From assembly GCA_019828595.1 (NCBI GenBank), contig JAHQRK010000016.1:992001-1056000 (forward strand): a stretch of 64,000 nt of DNA, written 5' to 3'. Source of the DNA: Aphanomyces cochlioides (Eukaryota > Oomycota > Saprolegniomycetes > Saprolegniales > Verrucalvaceae). Position numbers and translations under genes: made by a program. Positions 1 to 11,407 of the stretch are shown here, one piece after another. The first letter of the stretch is position 1. Each line of letters begins with the position of its first letter. The notes under the pieces were generated by a model that was given only the letters and a program-made list of their open reading frames with translations, was not told the DNA's origin and did not search any database.

Positions 1-11
1 AGAGAAATGAG

Positions 12-3000
12 ATGGATAAAGAGTCGCCTTCATATTTTACCCCAAGAGCTGCTGACATAAATCGCACAAGTGACTTTACTGCAGACTCTCCACTATTCAC
101 CACCACGCAACCAAGTCCAGGAGAAGTTTCAATGGCCCGAACAAGCCTTGTCGAAGCTGAACGACAAGACAAAAATATAACTTCATTCGTGTCTCCATTG
201 TTGACGCTGAACACGGCAGTTAAGCAGCAGGAGTTTAACCTAAATGTGGCAAAAGCAGAGACAAGAATGCTGAAGTCTCCAACAAGCACGCCGCTTCTTG
301 CCAAGACAAGCCACAAATCTCCTATTACTCCTCAAACTCCAAATCTTGCAGCTCAAAAGGCACTTTCCTTTGGGTCGAAGGATGTCCAAGCGGCAAAGTC
401 CAAGAAGAGATCGCTCCTGGCTCTCCCGCCTGACGACTTCATCGATGCCACACCAAGTCCGTTGCCGAGGCCTAGGCGTCAGCACAATTTAATTGACAGC
501 AGCTCGGAAACTCAAGCGACAAGTCTCAGTTCACAAAGAAGACGACAGCCAGGCACACCTTCAAATGATGTCTGCGTTATCTGCGGCGACGAAGTATCGA
601 CAGAAACCGATCCAATTCTCTACTGCGATGGTTGCGACATTGCAGTCCATCAGCATTGCTACGGTGTCCCTGTTATCCCAGACGATGACTGGTTCTGCGA
701 TGCGTGTCGTGACAAGTCGAAGCCAAACTCGTGTGTTCTTTGTCCAATTCGGAAGGGAGCTCTCAAGAAGACATCGTGCAATCAATGGGTCCATATTCAG
801 TGCTTCTTATGGTAAGATGCTTGAGGAAGGATTGAGAGCATTCGCTGATTGTCGCGTCGATAGGATCCCAGAGCTCGTCGTCAAAGTAAATGGAGCATCG
901 ATTCAACTGGGCTCGCTCGAAACTTTGGTATGATTTCCATGCAATCAATTGTGGAGGGCTGTGACATTGTTGCATAGGATGCCGAGCGCTTTACGTTGAA
1001 ATGCGAAGTCTGTGGCACAGCGCAAGGTTGTGGAATCGTTCAGTGCGCGGTGCGCTCTTGCTTTCGAGCTTTCCACGTCTCGTGTGCAGCCACTGCAAAA
1101 TATAAGCTCATCGAGGTCCGTTGCCAAGGTTTGCAATCATTCAATCATGACAATTTCATGTAGCGAGAAGGCGTCGAGTGCGCGCAATTTGTTATTTATT
1201 GTCCAGCGCATTTGTCCGTGGCTCTAGGTGCAAGGGAGCGCATTCTATCGCCCGGCGAGAATATGGCTACGCCGAAACCTGACAAGAAGCTCAAGCGATT
1301 AAAAAAGACCGCATCGCCCAGTCGAAATGGCAAGCGCAAAGCGTCCAAGCGATTGATTTCGCACTACATCGAGATGGAAGCTGACGCGGATGTAAGGAAT
1401 TGTTGTGATTGATGTAATTTACTCTACGTTAGGAGGATGGTTCCCCTGACGAGGATGAAGATGACGATCATGCAGGTCATGCATTGAACTCTAGCTTCAT
1501 TGACGACGAGAGTCCATCGCAATATGTGTCTCCAGCGACCATGCAGGCAATTTATAGACGACGCGCGTCGAATTCGCCACTGGTGTCCAAGTATTTACCG
1601 TCGCAAGGCATCGTGGCGGCGTGTTTGCAAGGAGCTTCTTCCGACATGGATCGCAGCTTCGAGACTGATACCCTTCACCATGGATTTGCATGCAATGAGT
1701 GCAAGTTAAATCCGATCGAAGGCGTGCGCTACAGCTGTGAACGCTGCTCCAACTACAATTTGTGCACGTGTTGTTACAGCGCTCGAGATGAATTCCATCC
1801 GAGAAATCACACATTTATGACTGTACAAGAGCCTACGGAGTCTCCTGTGGCAACTCGAGCTCCAGGAGGTCCTGTGCCTGCGAGACCGATTGCGCATGCT
1901 GCTCCTGCCATTCCACAGCCTCCAAGGAATCAAGAGAAAGCGGTTGTTCATCCAGCCCAACAGATCAACCCGCCTAAACCATCGACGACGGAATTGACTG
2001 CTGATCAAGTCGCTCGCATGGAAGAAAGCAGGCGAAAAGCCCTCGAATTGCAACGCAAACGAATGCAAGACAGCCGTCGACTCGCCAACCCTGAACAATC
2101 TCCTCCTCCTCCTGTATTACCACCACCATTGATACCGCAAGCTGCGCCTACTCCGTCCTTTGACTTGCTCAAGCCGACGAACCAAGCCAGTGCGTCAAGT
2201 GCGGGCATAAATATGACAGCTATTGCATCGATGCCGCCTGGAGGTCTCTCTTCGGTTCCAGACACGGAAGAAATGCCGTCCTTTAGCCTCCTTCCGTCGT
2301 TCAACCTGATGCCAAGCGTGAAAGCAGCAACACCACCGACTCTTGGGTATTCGATTTGCTATCGCCCTCAAATCAAGTCCCATCCACTGCTGGTCGATAT
2401 CTTTCGTCATGATGCACTACGAAAAGTGGCCGAACCAACTCTTGAGTGCGATGTCCTGCTCAGTGCCCGCTGCGCTGTTTTTGTGCTGTCGTCGATGGAA
2501 TTTCACAAGATCGTTCAGTCCGTGCAAAATCCCCACTTGACATGGTTAGGCGTCTATGGCAGGCTGATTTACATTGTCCAGACAAGTCCTCCCGTAAGTC
2601 AAACTCTTTGTATTCCATGCTCATAACGCCTTAGACATCCAGGCAAGTGACTGAGGAATATGCAGCGTATGTGGCAAAATTCACTGGCATGGAGATCTTA
2701 TGGACCGACGACGGAGCCCACGCTTTGCGCCAAGTACTAGACATTGCTGGGTATGAAAGCTCCTTACGAATGCCTCATGCTGATGCACAAGTGAGTAGAA
2801 AAGAAGCAAATGACGGGTTTGGCTTGGTGCAATATGATCCTGGCAAATGCGAGGACAAGAAGTTTATGGAGCGATGGACGCTGTTCCACAGCGTGCCTCT
2901 CTTGAGCTATGGTGGACAGCAAGCATTGTCGAAACGATTTACCAATATGTCGGCGGCGCAGATCATTCAAATGAATACCAAATTTAATCCCATGCACTGG

Positions 3001-3072
3001 AAACGCATGCTGCCGTGGATCTCCGATGCCGTCGCGCAGACCGTTCACCAGTATGTCAAATCGAAATTGTAA
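12..3072 (+). CDS. PHD-zinc knuckle-ePHD and ZZ zinc-finger protein
   Basis: Six exons fit: 12-811, 864-927, 978-1115, 1164-1391, 1433-2593, 2635-3072 (943 codons), with introns of 41-52 nt and consistent phases. Residues about 188-235 form a C4HC3 PHD finger (CVICGD...CDGCDIAVHQHCYG...WFCDAC), followed by a zinc knuckle (CVLCP...WVHIQC) and an extended PHD (CEVCG...C..FHVSCA...YCPAHL). This PHD-knuckle-PHD unit is the histone-H3 reader of AF10, BRPF and JADE proteins. A ZZ finger (CNEC...CERCSNYNLCTCC) lies at about 493-540. A proline-rich linker follows, then a C-terminal block (about 726-925) that only loosely recalls an ERCC4/XPF-like fold with a helix-hairpin-helix-like tail. The frame is open upstream of the first ATG, so the gene may begin before the window. 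It is probably nuclear. It converges on the aminotransferase gene, 61 bp away. Confidence 0.8.
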
Positions 3073-3133
3073 TCTAACGTAGAAATCTTGTTCAAACCAT
3101 CATGGATGCGGTCTCAACAACTCTCTATGCATC

Positions 3134-4700
3134 CTACGACGACTTGAACGTCTGGATAAGCTCGACAGCCTTGTTGATCGTCGCGTCGTCTTTGCAAAAC
3201 GCAATGCGAACCAAAGCAGGTGAAATTTGGTTCTCCTCCTTGGAGAAGAACGGCGACGTGGGAATCACGGTCAAGCCTTGCTCGACGCACATTTTCTTTG
3301 CCATTTGGTAATCCGGTCGTTCCTACATTGTCATCCTCAGCACGAAGTGAAAATGACAGACACGTACGTCGGCGGGCAAATCCTTGACAGTTTCCAAATG
3401 CTTGAACTCTTCGTACGTGCCCAAAGCCGAGACATTGCAGCAGACAAAATAGCCACCATCAGGGACAATTGGCTTCAAGTGGGCCTTCTCCAAAGCATCG
3501 ACAATCGTGTCGCGTTTGCGCTACATTCCAAATTTAAACTTGCATGTCATCATGACAAACCACGAGAAGTTTGGACAAATCGTTGAAATAATTGTTGGTG
3601 GCGGCGACTTGGAAACCCTTGGCAACGGCAAGTTCAAACGGAAGCGCGCTGCAGAATGGAATCGCGCTGTGGGTTTTCGCCACAGGGTCGGCAAACTTTT
3701 CAGGCAAGATGGCGTAGCTACAAGCGGCCAAAGCCCGATGAGATCATGCAGTTCTGTTGAGATGATAACGTACCCAACACGCCATCCCGTGCAGGAAAAC
3801 GTCTTGCCGGCACTGAAGAGCGAAATTACGCGGTCAAACATGCCATCATAAGTGGCAATGCGTTCGTGGGGAGTGCCTTCAAACGCAGCGAATTCATACA
3901 CTTCATCCGAGAGGATGATAATCTACAACAGAGTCAAAATTCGCCCAGCAGATTGCCAAGTACCTGGGGATGGCGGTCCAACACTTCCAGAATGCCTTCC
4001 AGCTCTTCCTTCGAGAAGACTTTACCCGTTGGGTTATGCGGTGTGTTGAGCACAATCATCTTGGTCTTGGGCGTGATGGAGGCTTCCAACTTCTTCAAGT
4101 CAATCTTGAGATCCTTGGAGCTAAACTTGTCGTGATTGTTGGGGTCGTTGTACTTGGCTTTGGTCTCAGCACCCAATTCAAGCGGCACACCGACAGTTTT
4201 GATGCCCAAGAGGAGCGCAATGTTGATGTAAGCGTCAAAGAAAGGTTCAATGATGAGAACTTCATCGCCTTTGGACAAAAGCGACAAGAAGATGCAAAAG
4301 ATGCCTTCTTGCGCGCCAGTAAAGGTCACAATTTCGGTCATCGGGTTGATTTCGCGGTTGTACCACGGCGAGTACGTGTCAGCAAGCACTTTGACCAATT
4401 GAGGATGTCCACCAGGCCGAGTGTACTGGTTTTGTTCTTGCTCGATGAATTCAATTGCCGCTTCTTTCACAAACCTATCGGCACCGAGATGAGAATACGT
4501 GAAGGATCCAATAGTTCGTACAATGGAGTTCCATACGACGGAAAGCCTTGACCAAGGTTGAGCGCCTGGTGCTGCATGGCGAGCGCTGAAAACTCGGCAA
4601 AGACATTCTTGCGGAGATTAAGCGCGGGCGAGGCTGGCACTGCAGCCGTCGAGAAGCCACGGGCCACGATCTGTCGTACCAATCGCGGCGTCGACAACAT
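3134..4700 (-). CDS. kynurenine--oxoglutarate / cysteine-S-conjugate aminotransferase, PLP class I/II
   Basis: Complement of six exons: 4522-4700, 3964-4474, 3774-3922, 3564-3717, 3368-3520, 3134-3322 (444 aa), with introns of 41-56 nt. The first in-frame ATG (4700) opens an Arg/Ser-rich presequence (MLSTPRLVRQIVARGFSTAA) typical of mitochondrial import. Fold-type I transaminase signatures follow: LGQGFPSYGTPLFVKEA, YTRPGGHPQL, the cofactor-contact segment LNTPHNPTGKVF, SDEVYEF, the Schiff-base lysine in SAGKTFSCTGWRVGY (about Lys269), and a C-terminal RIAFCKDD arginine motif. The family transaminates kynurenine and other amino acids and can beta-eliminate cysteine S-conjugates. Substrate preference cannot be read from the sequence. 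The length matches the family. The gene is convergent with the PHD/ZZ gene. Confidence 0.93.
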
Positions 4701-4765
4701 GAGGACAGCGATCGATGCGACCAGCGTTGCCACACATCCGTCGAGCCATCATCATCCACCTATAG

Positions 4766-4832
4766 CCAATCACATTCGCTGAACTTCATTTCTCTCCTTT
4801 TGATTGGCTGTAAATATTTAATTCCAACCAAT
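4766..4832. promoter_or_regulatory. three CCAAT boxes upstream of the aminotransferase gene
   Basis: CCAAT occurs at 4766-4770 and 4828-4832 and its complement ATTGG at 4803-4807, all within 66-132 bp of the proposed start at 4700. Each is in the extended context CCAATCA/TGATTGG, as in the histone promoter at 51.3 kb. Such clusters suggest NF-Y-type binding. This is an inference from motif spacing only. Confidence 0.45.
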
Positions 4833-6089
4833 CAAATCCATTTCCACGGCCACCACGTGGTCATCTGCGTGACAAAGCGGTATCGAGAGTCGGACTTTCG
4901 AACGAGATAAAATGCATATTTTGGAAAATTCCGACAATATCCACTGAAAGTATATGGAGGAGATACCGTTCGAAGTTGGTTCGAAGCGATGAGCCAGCCA
5001 AAGTATACAAATTTCAAGTCAAATGTCGGTCATTGACCCCCCATAAAAAATATGCATGTAAAGTTCTGACATAAAAGGGGACATTCCAACGCCATAACGT
5101 GCCGTCAAGCGTCAGGAGGGGATCGGCCGCCGCTGTCAACGTCCAACCCATCATCGGTCACTTCGTTGCCGAGCCATGTGGCAGCTCTGGTGCGGCCTGT
5201 TGGATCGACTTATGGTTTCAAGTCCACACACCGGTTCGTGCCAGCCTGGCTGGCTGCTCATTATGTGTCACATTCGACGAGACTTTGGACGAGCGCTTTG
5301 GGGACGAGATCCTCGCATGACCCATCATCGTTCGAGCCATGTGACGCGCGACGCATATAATCGCTCGCTCGAAATGAAGGTACACATCCCATGAGCGTTC
5401 TTTGGAGCTGCTCGTCGACCGACGACATTTGGTCGAATGTTTGTTGAACTGCGACAAGCACGGATGGGGAGCACTCCACTCAAGTCCGCATTGCGTTGAC
5501 AAGGCGACGTCGAATCTCACGATATCTCGGCATGACGCCGGGTCGACACATTCCGTCGATCGTCCATCCGCTCGATCGACTCGACCCAACGTGTGTGCAA
5601 TCCCCTAGCAGGCGAGACCGAGCTTGAATCTCGCTGGCGGACCCACTCGTTATCCATCGTGCACTGCATCGTCCATGTGGTTGAATCTGGCGCAAAACTT
5701 GACGGCAATCGGCTTGGAAAAAATACATGGAGAAGTGGTCGTGACAACAAAGGCGCTCCCCGTCACAATCAAGAAATTGAGGCCAGAGAGGTGTGTCGCC
5801 GCCGCCGCCCATCCATCCTTCCGCCCAGCATCCCCAGCGCGGAACCGTCAACTTGATGTTGAAGCTAGAGTTCAACATGCTCGCTCAAGTCCGTTTGTTC
5901 TCCTCAAGCGATCTTCCGCGAGTTTCCATGTGGTCGAAGCGTTCGACGTAGTTGAAGTTGACTCGAGTCGCCCTTCTTGATGCTCCATGTGATTGGCCGA
6001 GCTCAACACTTTCTGTTCCGTGTGGGACATGGACTCGACGTGTGTGAACGAACCCGCATTTCGTACATTGATCTCAAGTGCGCCTAACT
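4833..6089. other. intergenic region without a supportable gene
   Basis: Short overlapping open frames occur on both strands, but none has a recognisable motif or plausible splice structure. The segment separates the aminotransferase promoter from the WRKY-like gene and probably holds the promoter of the latter. Confidence 0.5.
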
Positions 6090-6740
6090 ATGATGGAGCT
6101 CGATCACGACCACGCCGCGCCCTCGTTCGAGACGTCGCCGTCGTCGTCAGTGACTTCCGCGATGGATACTTGTCATTTCAACGGCTGCAAAGAAAAAGTC
6201 CGCCCCGGCACGCGCAAATGTGCCTTCCACCGCAAGAAGGGTATCTGCAGCATCCAAGATTGCCGCAACCAAGTGTACGCGCGAAGTCTATGTGTCCGAC
6301 ATGGCGCGCGCAAACCGTGTGTCCATCCTGGCTGCGAGGGCTTTGCAAGGTATGGCGGCTACTGCTGCAAGCACGGGGACAAGTACAACGTCAAGGGGTG
6401 CAGTGAAGAAGGCTGTTTGAACAAGGCCCATGCGCGACAAAAGTGTGTACGGCATGGTGGCGGACGCAAGTGCAGAGAAGACGGATGCGATGCCCATGCA
6501 AGGAACGGTGGCTTGTGCTCCAAACACTCTGGCAGTGGTAGCCCCGAGCCGTTGGCCCTCAGGCAGTTGGTGTCGACCACCCCGGGGCGGCCATCCATGT
6601 CAGACATTTGCATGGTGCTCTCACGCTCCTACGGCCTCCCCGCGCCCATGAATCTCTGCATGAACCCACAATCCTCCGCCAAACTGCCTTCCATCAAGCT
6701 TTCCTACGAGTACAAGCCCTACTTCGTCGTGAACGCATGA
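6090..6740 (+). CDS. WRKY19-like zinc-finger protein
   Basis: A single-exon 216-aa protein. Two ATGs in tandem (6090, 6093) follow an in-frame non-ATG extension, so 6090 is chosen. After an acidic Ser-rich head, residues about 30-145 hold five repeats of the form CxxxxC...C.FH or C.KH (CHFNGCKEK, CSIQDCRNQ, CVHPGCEGF, CSEEGCLNK, CREDGCDAH), with linkers such as CVRHGARK. This Cys/His repeat is shared with the region annotated as WRKY transcription factor 19-like in oomycetes. No WRKYGQK heptapeptide is present, so the name describes the zinc-binding repeat only. The tail has no known domain. DNA or protein binding is likely but unproven. Two shorter paralogues lie at 42.3 and 43.7 kb. Confidence 0.82.
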   Translation: MMELDHDHAAPSFETSPSSSVTSAMDTCHFNGCKEKVRPGTRKCAFHRKKGICSIQDCRNQVYARSLCVRHGARKPCVHPGCEGFARYGGYCCKHGDKYNVKGCSEEGCLNKAHARQKCVRHGGGRKCREDGCDAHARNGGLCSKHSGSGSPEPLALRQLVSTTPGRPSMSDICMVLSRSYGLPAPMNLCMNPQSSAKLPSIKLSYEYKPYFVVNA

Positions 6741-7753
6741 AGAAGAGGCAGCAGCGTAGTCAGATCAGTCATTTAATATATTAACGCAGTAGAACCAGTC
6801 AAAAGCACGTCCTGCATGTCTGCAGAGGAACTGAGGTGTATCCACACCGCCATCGTCCTCTCGTACAGTATACACACCCTGCGACCATAGTCACTTTCCA
6901 TACAAATTTACAGTATAATTGCGTCATCTGGTCGTTTTTGACTTGATACATTGGAAACCTCAAGAAAATATACATAGACAATATATTAAATTATAAAGGT
7001 TTATGGCTGATCGTGACCTCCTAACTCTGGTCATGACTTTTTATGATGACGAGATTCAAATATTCAATATTAACATTATTAATTCATACAGGTTTTCGCA
7101 CTGTAGATGGGTGCCTTTTCATCATGGTCAACACCTTCCCAAGGCGGATTTGCGTTTTATGAAAGACATGGGATTGGCTGAAAGACGAAAGTTTAACACA
7201 AAGAGTTATCAGGTAATGCAAGCATCGAGTGCTTGATTTTGTGAATGGGGTTGGCCGTGTTGTGCTCCTTACTGTAAGGCGACAGTTTTTACCTCAGTGG
7301 TTGAAAAACGTCGTAACCATCCCTTGGCCGAGATTCATCCCGACTTCGGTTACGTGCAGGAAGAACCAAAAGTCGACTCAAGAATTTCAAGAGGAGACAG
7401 CCGTGTTTGAATCACGAACCTCATCGAGATCTCAAGTTCACCACCGTCGATTGGTTCCACATGAGCCTGATATGAGATCGGAGGTGCCAAGTTGTTGATC
7501 TATCACAATCGGTGGGATGCCACCGGTATAGATGGAATTGCATGGCCAATGTCCAAGCTAAAGTCCGCTGGAGAGTCTCCTCGACTGCAATCAAACGCTC
7601 GCCAAAGGGCCAAATCAAAACTCGGAGGGCGTAAAGAGGTAGAGTTGGAGGTTGATATGCGTTTTGCTTTGTCTATCCACCTCACGATGGGATATTAGTA
7701 GCGTCCGAGATGACATGGCAAGGTGTTTGATAAAATAGCTTGGCAATATTAAA
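6741..7753. other. intergenic region without a supportable gene
   Basis: AT-rich near 6.77-7.1 kb, then mixed sequence. Frames of 60-90 codons are present on both strands (for example 7003-7236 plus), but none has a domain, a paralogue in the window or convincing splice signals. Confidence 0.5.
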
Positions 7754-8119
7754 TTAGAACGAGCTGCTGCTACTGCAGCGACTCCGTGGTGAAAGCTCTT
7801 GCGTGACGGCGGAGCTGTCCAAGTCGTCGTCGGAAGGCTCTTCCTCAATGTAAGCGTAGAGAAGCGCGCACTTTTGCTTTTGCATGGACTGCCGCCTTGT
7901 GTATGGGATTTTCTTGCCACCGACACATGTCGTCTTGCCCCGGAGATATTTTGCTGGGATCGTTACTGGCACTATCGTTTTTGCCTTGGGCTGCGCTGCC
8001 ACGTCGACTTGCTTGGGTGTTTTTGATCACCCCAAGAGGTTTTTGATCTTCTTGTTCGAGTCGGTCGCCGCCGGTGGCCGCTGGCTTTGATCTTTCAATT
8101 TGAAGAGATTCCAACCCAT
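7754..8119 (-). pseudogene. VGGK-family small protein, copy 1, interrupted by in-frame TGA
   Basis: From ATG 8119 (MGWNLFKLKDQS, like the paralogue starts) the frame runs 30 codons to TGA at 8027-8029. It then continues in the same frame through SKTPKQVDVAAQPKAK and the family core VPVTIPAKYL...VGGKKIPYTRR to a stop at 7754. No intron of usual size can remove the TGA, and no ATG between the stop and the core would rescue it. The total of 122 codons equals the intact relatives. It is therefore most simply a recent nonsense pseudogene. Stop-codon readthrough is an alternative. The C terminus is Ser/Asp-rich. Confidence 0.65.
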
Positions 8120-8865
8120 CGTCGTCGTGAGTGGCTGGTTGTGGTAAAACGGAGAATGGTCGAGCCCCAGCGCTTTTTGTTTTGGATTGTGTTGGGGCAT
8201 CGACGCCAAGATACGATAATGCTGGTGGTGGTGATGGAACGTGAAATTCACTCATTTTGTCCAGTGGGAGATGGAGGAGTTGATAGAAAACCATTCAGGT
8301 TATGCCTTATATCATACCCTCGTATTCTTGAATCTCAACGAAATAGAGCCACGATGGAATACCAAGATCGACGCATGGGCCTGCACCAGGTCCCAGCCTC
8401 GTTCCTCTGTCGAATGCGATTGTTCCAACATCACACTGCTGCAGTGATAGCACATCCCCCGGTTTGTTTCATTTGTCGCATCGGCACACTGAGTTATGCT
8501 TTGTTGCATGGAGAGAGGCACGAGAAATCTTTTGGAATACTTGCCACTTGGGAGCTGAAAACTGCGCCGCGACAGCAGTGTCGAGCGGACTACACGGCCG
8601 TCACGGTACGATCATGTAGCGAGTCCATGGAGCCCTGGACTCACGAGATCAACGTGTTGTATCTCGCCTGCAGCCGGAGCTACTTCTCTCACCCCTGCGA
8701 TCTTGATTGCGTCTCGGTCAACAACGGTAAATCCAAACTCACCGATTCAAGTCATAGCACACTTCTAAATACTTGTCCACGCATCTCCCTCCTAGACTTC
8801 TCCTTCCTCGAACTGGCACTCCTCCAATTTCGCATCTCCATGCATCTTGCGCTCGTGTTCTGTGC

Positions 8866-9255
8866 TCAGTAAAGCAAGAACGGCTTGTCTTCGGGAATAC
8901 GATCGTACACAATCATACGTCGTCGCTGCATCCTAGCATGATGGCGTGTATATGGAATCTTCTTGCCGCCAACAAACGTCAACGTTTGGCACAAGTATTC
9001 GATTGGAATTGCAACGGGAGCTTGGACTTTGGGCGGTGCAAACATTTCAGCTAGCGTTGGTCGAGCTGCTGCTGGCGGCGGTGCATCGGCTGCTGTTTCG
9101 TCGTCATCCTCTCGCACACTCACAGTCGACTTGCGCCGCCAGGTCGAAAACGACGGCAAGATAGTCTTCTTGGAACTCTTCGAGTCACTTGTCGTGCTCG
9201 CCTTGGGTCGTAGCTTCAAGAGCGACTTGAGCCATCTTGTCGACGGCAACGGCAT
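8866..9255 (-). CDS. VGGK-family small protein, copy 2
   Basis: An intact single-exon frame of 129 aa starting at ATG 9255. The basic N-terminal third (TRWLKSLLKLRPK, then Ser/Lys-rich) leads to an acidic and Ala/Pro-rich linker (REDDDETAADAPPPAAA). The family core follows: PVAIPIEYLCQTLTFVGGKK then IPYTRHH, a run of arginines and VYDRIPED. No signal peptide, membrane segment or known domain is visible. The function is unknown. The gene lies in the same orientation as its array neighbours, about 0.75 kb from each. Confidence 0.72.
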   Translation of the reverse strand: MPLPSTRWLKSLLKLRPKASTTSDSKSSKKTILPSFSTWRRKSTVSVREDDDETAADAPPPAAARPTLAEMFAPPKVQAPVAIPIEYLCQTLTFVGGKKIPYTRHHARMQRRRMIVYDRIPEDKPFLLY

Positions 9256-9993
9256 GGCTCTGTCGTGGAATGTTCACTGTCGACGTCCAACTCTGCCCTG
9301 GGTCAACGACACAAACAATCAGCGTTACCGCTGCAATAAGATTTCAAAATAATTTTACAACTATTTCGAGCGAATTTCCGTCCAAAATCGCAATGAACGG
9401 ACAGCTATTTTGAGCGGTGACGACTTGGACGTGGTCGCGCAATACTCACTGGCTGGAGACTTTGGCATACAAATTCCCATATAAATTCTTGTCTCGGATG
9501 GTCAGACCTGTGGAAACCTGGACTGGAATGGCAACGCCATGATGAAAGTTCGATGGAGGAAAGCGCAAGACCGCCTTGGAAAGCTCGTCCCGCTCGATGT
9601 GTTAGCTTGGTTTCCATAGATTTTGCGGTCGGAGTGTGCGTGAAAGCCAGAGATTGCTGTGCTTTTCGCTACAAAGCGTGATTGAAGGCGCGTCACATGA
9701 TGGACGAGGTCGTGGAAGGTGGAGAATGCGCATGCCGTGCAGCGAGCTCCGATTGTCTGCTGGTCATGGGGACGATTCCGGGAACAGCCAAGGAAGGAGA
9801 TTTCGGGCTGATGTCAATTCCTCAACGCATCTTCGGACGCGATGAAGACGACGCGGTGAAGCGGACGCATAAAACGCGCGCATGGAGAAAAGAGGGAGAT
9901 TGGCAACGAACTCGTGACGAGATGGATTGTGAATAAATAAGAGCTGACAGGGGCTATCGTACAACGGACATATCTGAAATCGACATGGGGGGT

Positions 9994-10356
9994 TTACTCT
10001 TCGAGGTCGCTGGCGGTCTCTTCTGAGATTGTCGTGTACCGCCGCACGCGTCGATTCTTCGCTTTGACTTGTCGGCGCGTGTACGGGACTTGTTTGCCGC
10101 CGACGCAGTTGCATCTCGAGTGCAAATGTTCACGTGGGATTTCCACTGGCACTTGTGTTCGTTGCTTGACGGTAAGCTGGACAACATGGACAGGCTGTGC
10201 TACGAGTTCGAACGTCGCGACGGGACTCGACTCGGGTGTGCATTCCGGCGTTCGCTCTGGGAATTCATTGTGTTGTGTGGCCTTGATGGGCTTCAGTGGC
10301 GTCTCCAATGCTTTGTTGTGATGGCGGAATGGATGGAGAAGGCGCTTCCAGTTCAT
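9994..10356 (-). CDS. VGGK-family small protein, copy 3
   Basis: An intact 120-aa single-exon frame with ATG 10356. It begins MNWKRLLHPFRHH, matching the W...L.PF start shared by the family. The linker carries ERTPECTPESSPV, almost the same as the TPPCSPESSPV of copy 6. The core reads VPVEIPREHL...VGGKQVPYTRRQV, followed by a basic helix-like stretch (KAKNRRVRRY) and an acidic end. Its close match to separate copies at amino-acid level, with different codons, argues that it is translated. No known domain is recognised. Confidence 0.72.
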   Translation of the reverse strand: MNWKRLLHPFRHHNKALETPLKPIKATQHNEFPERTPECTPESSPVATFELVAQPVHVVQLTVKQRTQVPVEIPREHLHSRCNCVGGKQVPYTRRQVKAKNRRVRRYTTISEETASDLEE

Positions 10357-11065
10357 GGTTCAAGCAGTGATGGGTAGACAGACAATTCAAGAGTGCCATC
10401 CAAGTCAAGGTGAATTCGATCACGACGGAGCACTTGTGCGTCGATTACTTGTCGCGGATTCTTTTTATCTTGACATTTGTATGTGTCACTATTTGGTCAC
10501 TAAATCAGCCAATCAAATCACTGGAATCTTCTCCAACCTGGAGCATGTCACTACGATGACTCGACGCGCATTCAAGGACGCCGCGGATCCATTCGTGGGT
10601 CGTAGACAGATGATGTGTGGCCACGGGTTACATTACAAGCTGCTCCATGTGCTTTGAGCACAAGGAAAATCGCCTGCTCGGGTGTTTTTACTGCCGTAGA
10701 GAGAGCGATGACGATGACACGCGTTGGATCGTCTCGTTGTGGTTTGGAATCTTTCCACCATGCGGCGTTGACAAGAGCAACTTGTTCTCAACTGGTTCTT
10801 TCCTAGTGGAACTTCCCATGACGTTCAAGAAACAAGACCATCCATGTGGAAGAGGCTCCAGTGGATATTCACCGAATTTATCCCTCGACCTTCACTCGGT
10901 GGCATGTTGGACACACGAGTTGCTTGGACAGCGTGAGCAACTTGGCCGCCACACATTTGTCCAGGAACTCCTAGATGTGCGCGAGCAACACAAGATGAGG
11001 ATAAATACTGATGCATTACAACACCAAACGAGTATTCTACACGAGCCTAGCCGTAAGGGAGCTCT

Positions 11066-11407
11066 TCATAAGACGTCCATGTCTTCAGGAATGCGGTCGT
11101 AGCGGACAACAGAGTGGCGGCGCTGTCGGCGGACTTGGTTACGAGTGTACGGCACGCATTTGCCACCGACGCAGTATACTTTCAGCCGGTCAAACTCGAC
11201 TGGAATACGAACTGGAACGACTTGACTGGACTGCGTACGGCTGCTGCTGGTTGCAGGTTCGTACATCTCAAACACGAGTTCATCGGCGGCAGCGTCCTTT
11301 TTCCTCTCAAAGAGTCTCTTCCAGCAGCGTTTGGATTTCGACCGTGGTTCATAGATCAAGACGGTCGATCGTTGTTTCTTGAATGGGTTGGACAATGTCC
11401 ACATCAT
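11066..11407 (-). CDS. VGGK-family small protein, copy 4
   Basis: An open frame extends up to 11470. The paralogue-like start MMWTLSNPFKKQRS is at 11407, giving 113 aa, and is preferred; a longer 134-aa form cannot be excluded. The middle is basic (KSKRCWKRLFERKK), then acidic (DAAADELVFEMYE). The core is VVPVRIPVEF...CVGGKCVPYTRNQVRR followed by RYDRIPED, and the protein ends at VL. No introns, signal peptide or transmembrane segment are seen. The function is unknown. Confidence 0.7.
   Translation of the reverse strand: MMWTLSNPFKKQRSTVLIYEPRSKSKRCWKRLFERKKDAAADELVFEMYEPATSSSRTQSSQVVPVRIPVEFDRLKVYCVGGKCVPYTRNQVRRQRRHSVVRYDRIPEDMDVL

Noticed and set aside
3600..3730. Second aminotransferase-like gene in another frame
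   Set aside because: The frame change is fully explained by a 56-nt intron between RVG and YAILPEKF within one gene.
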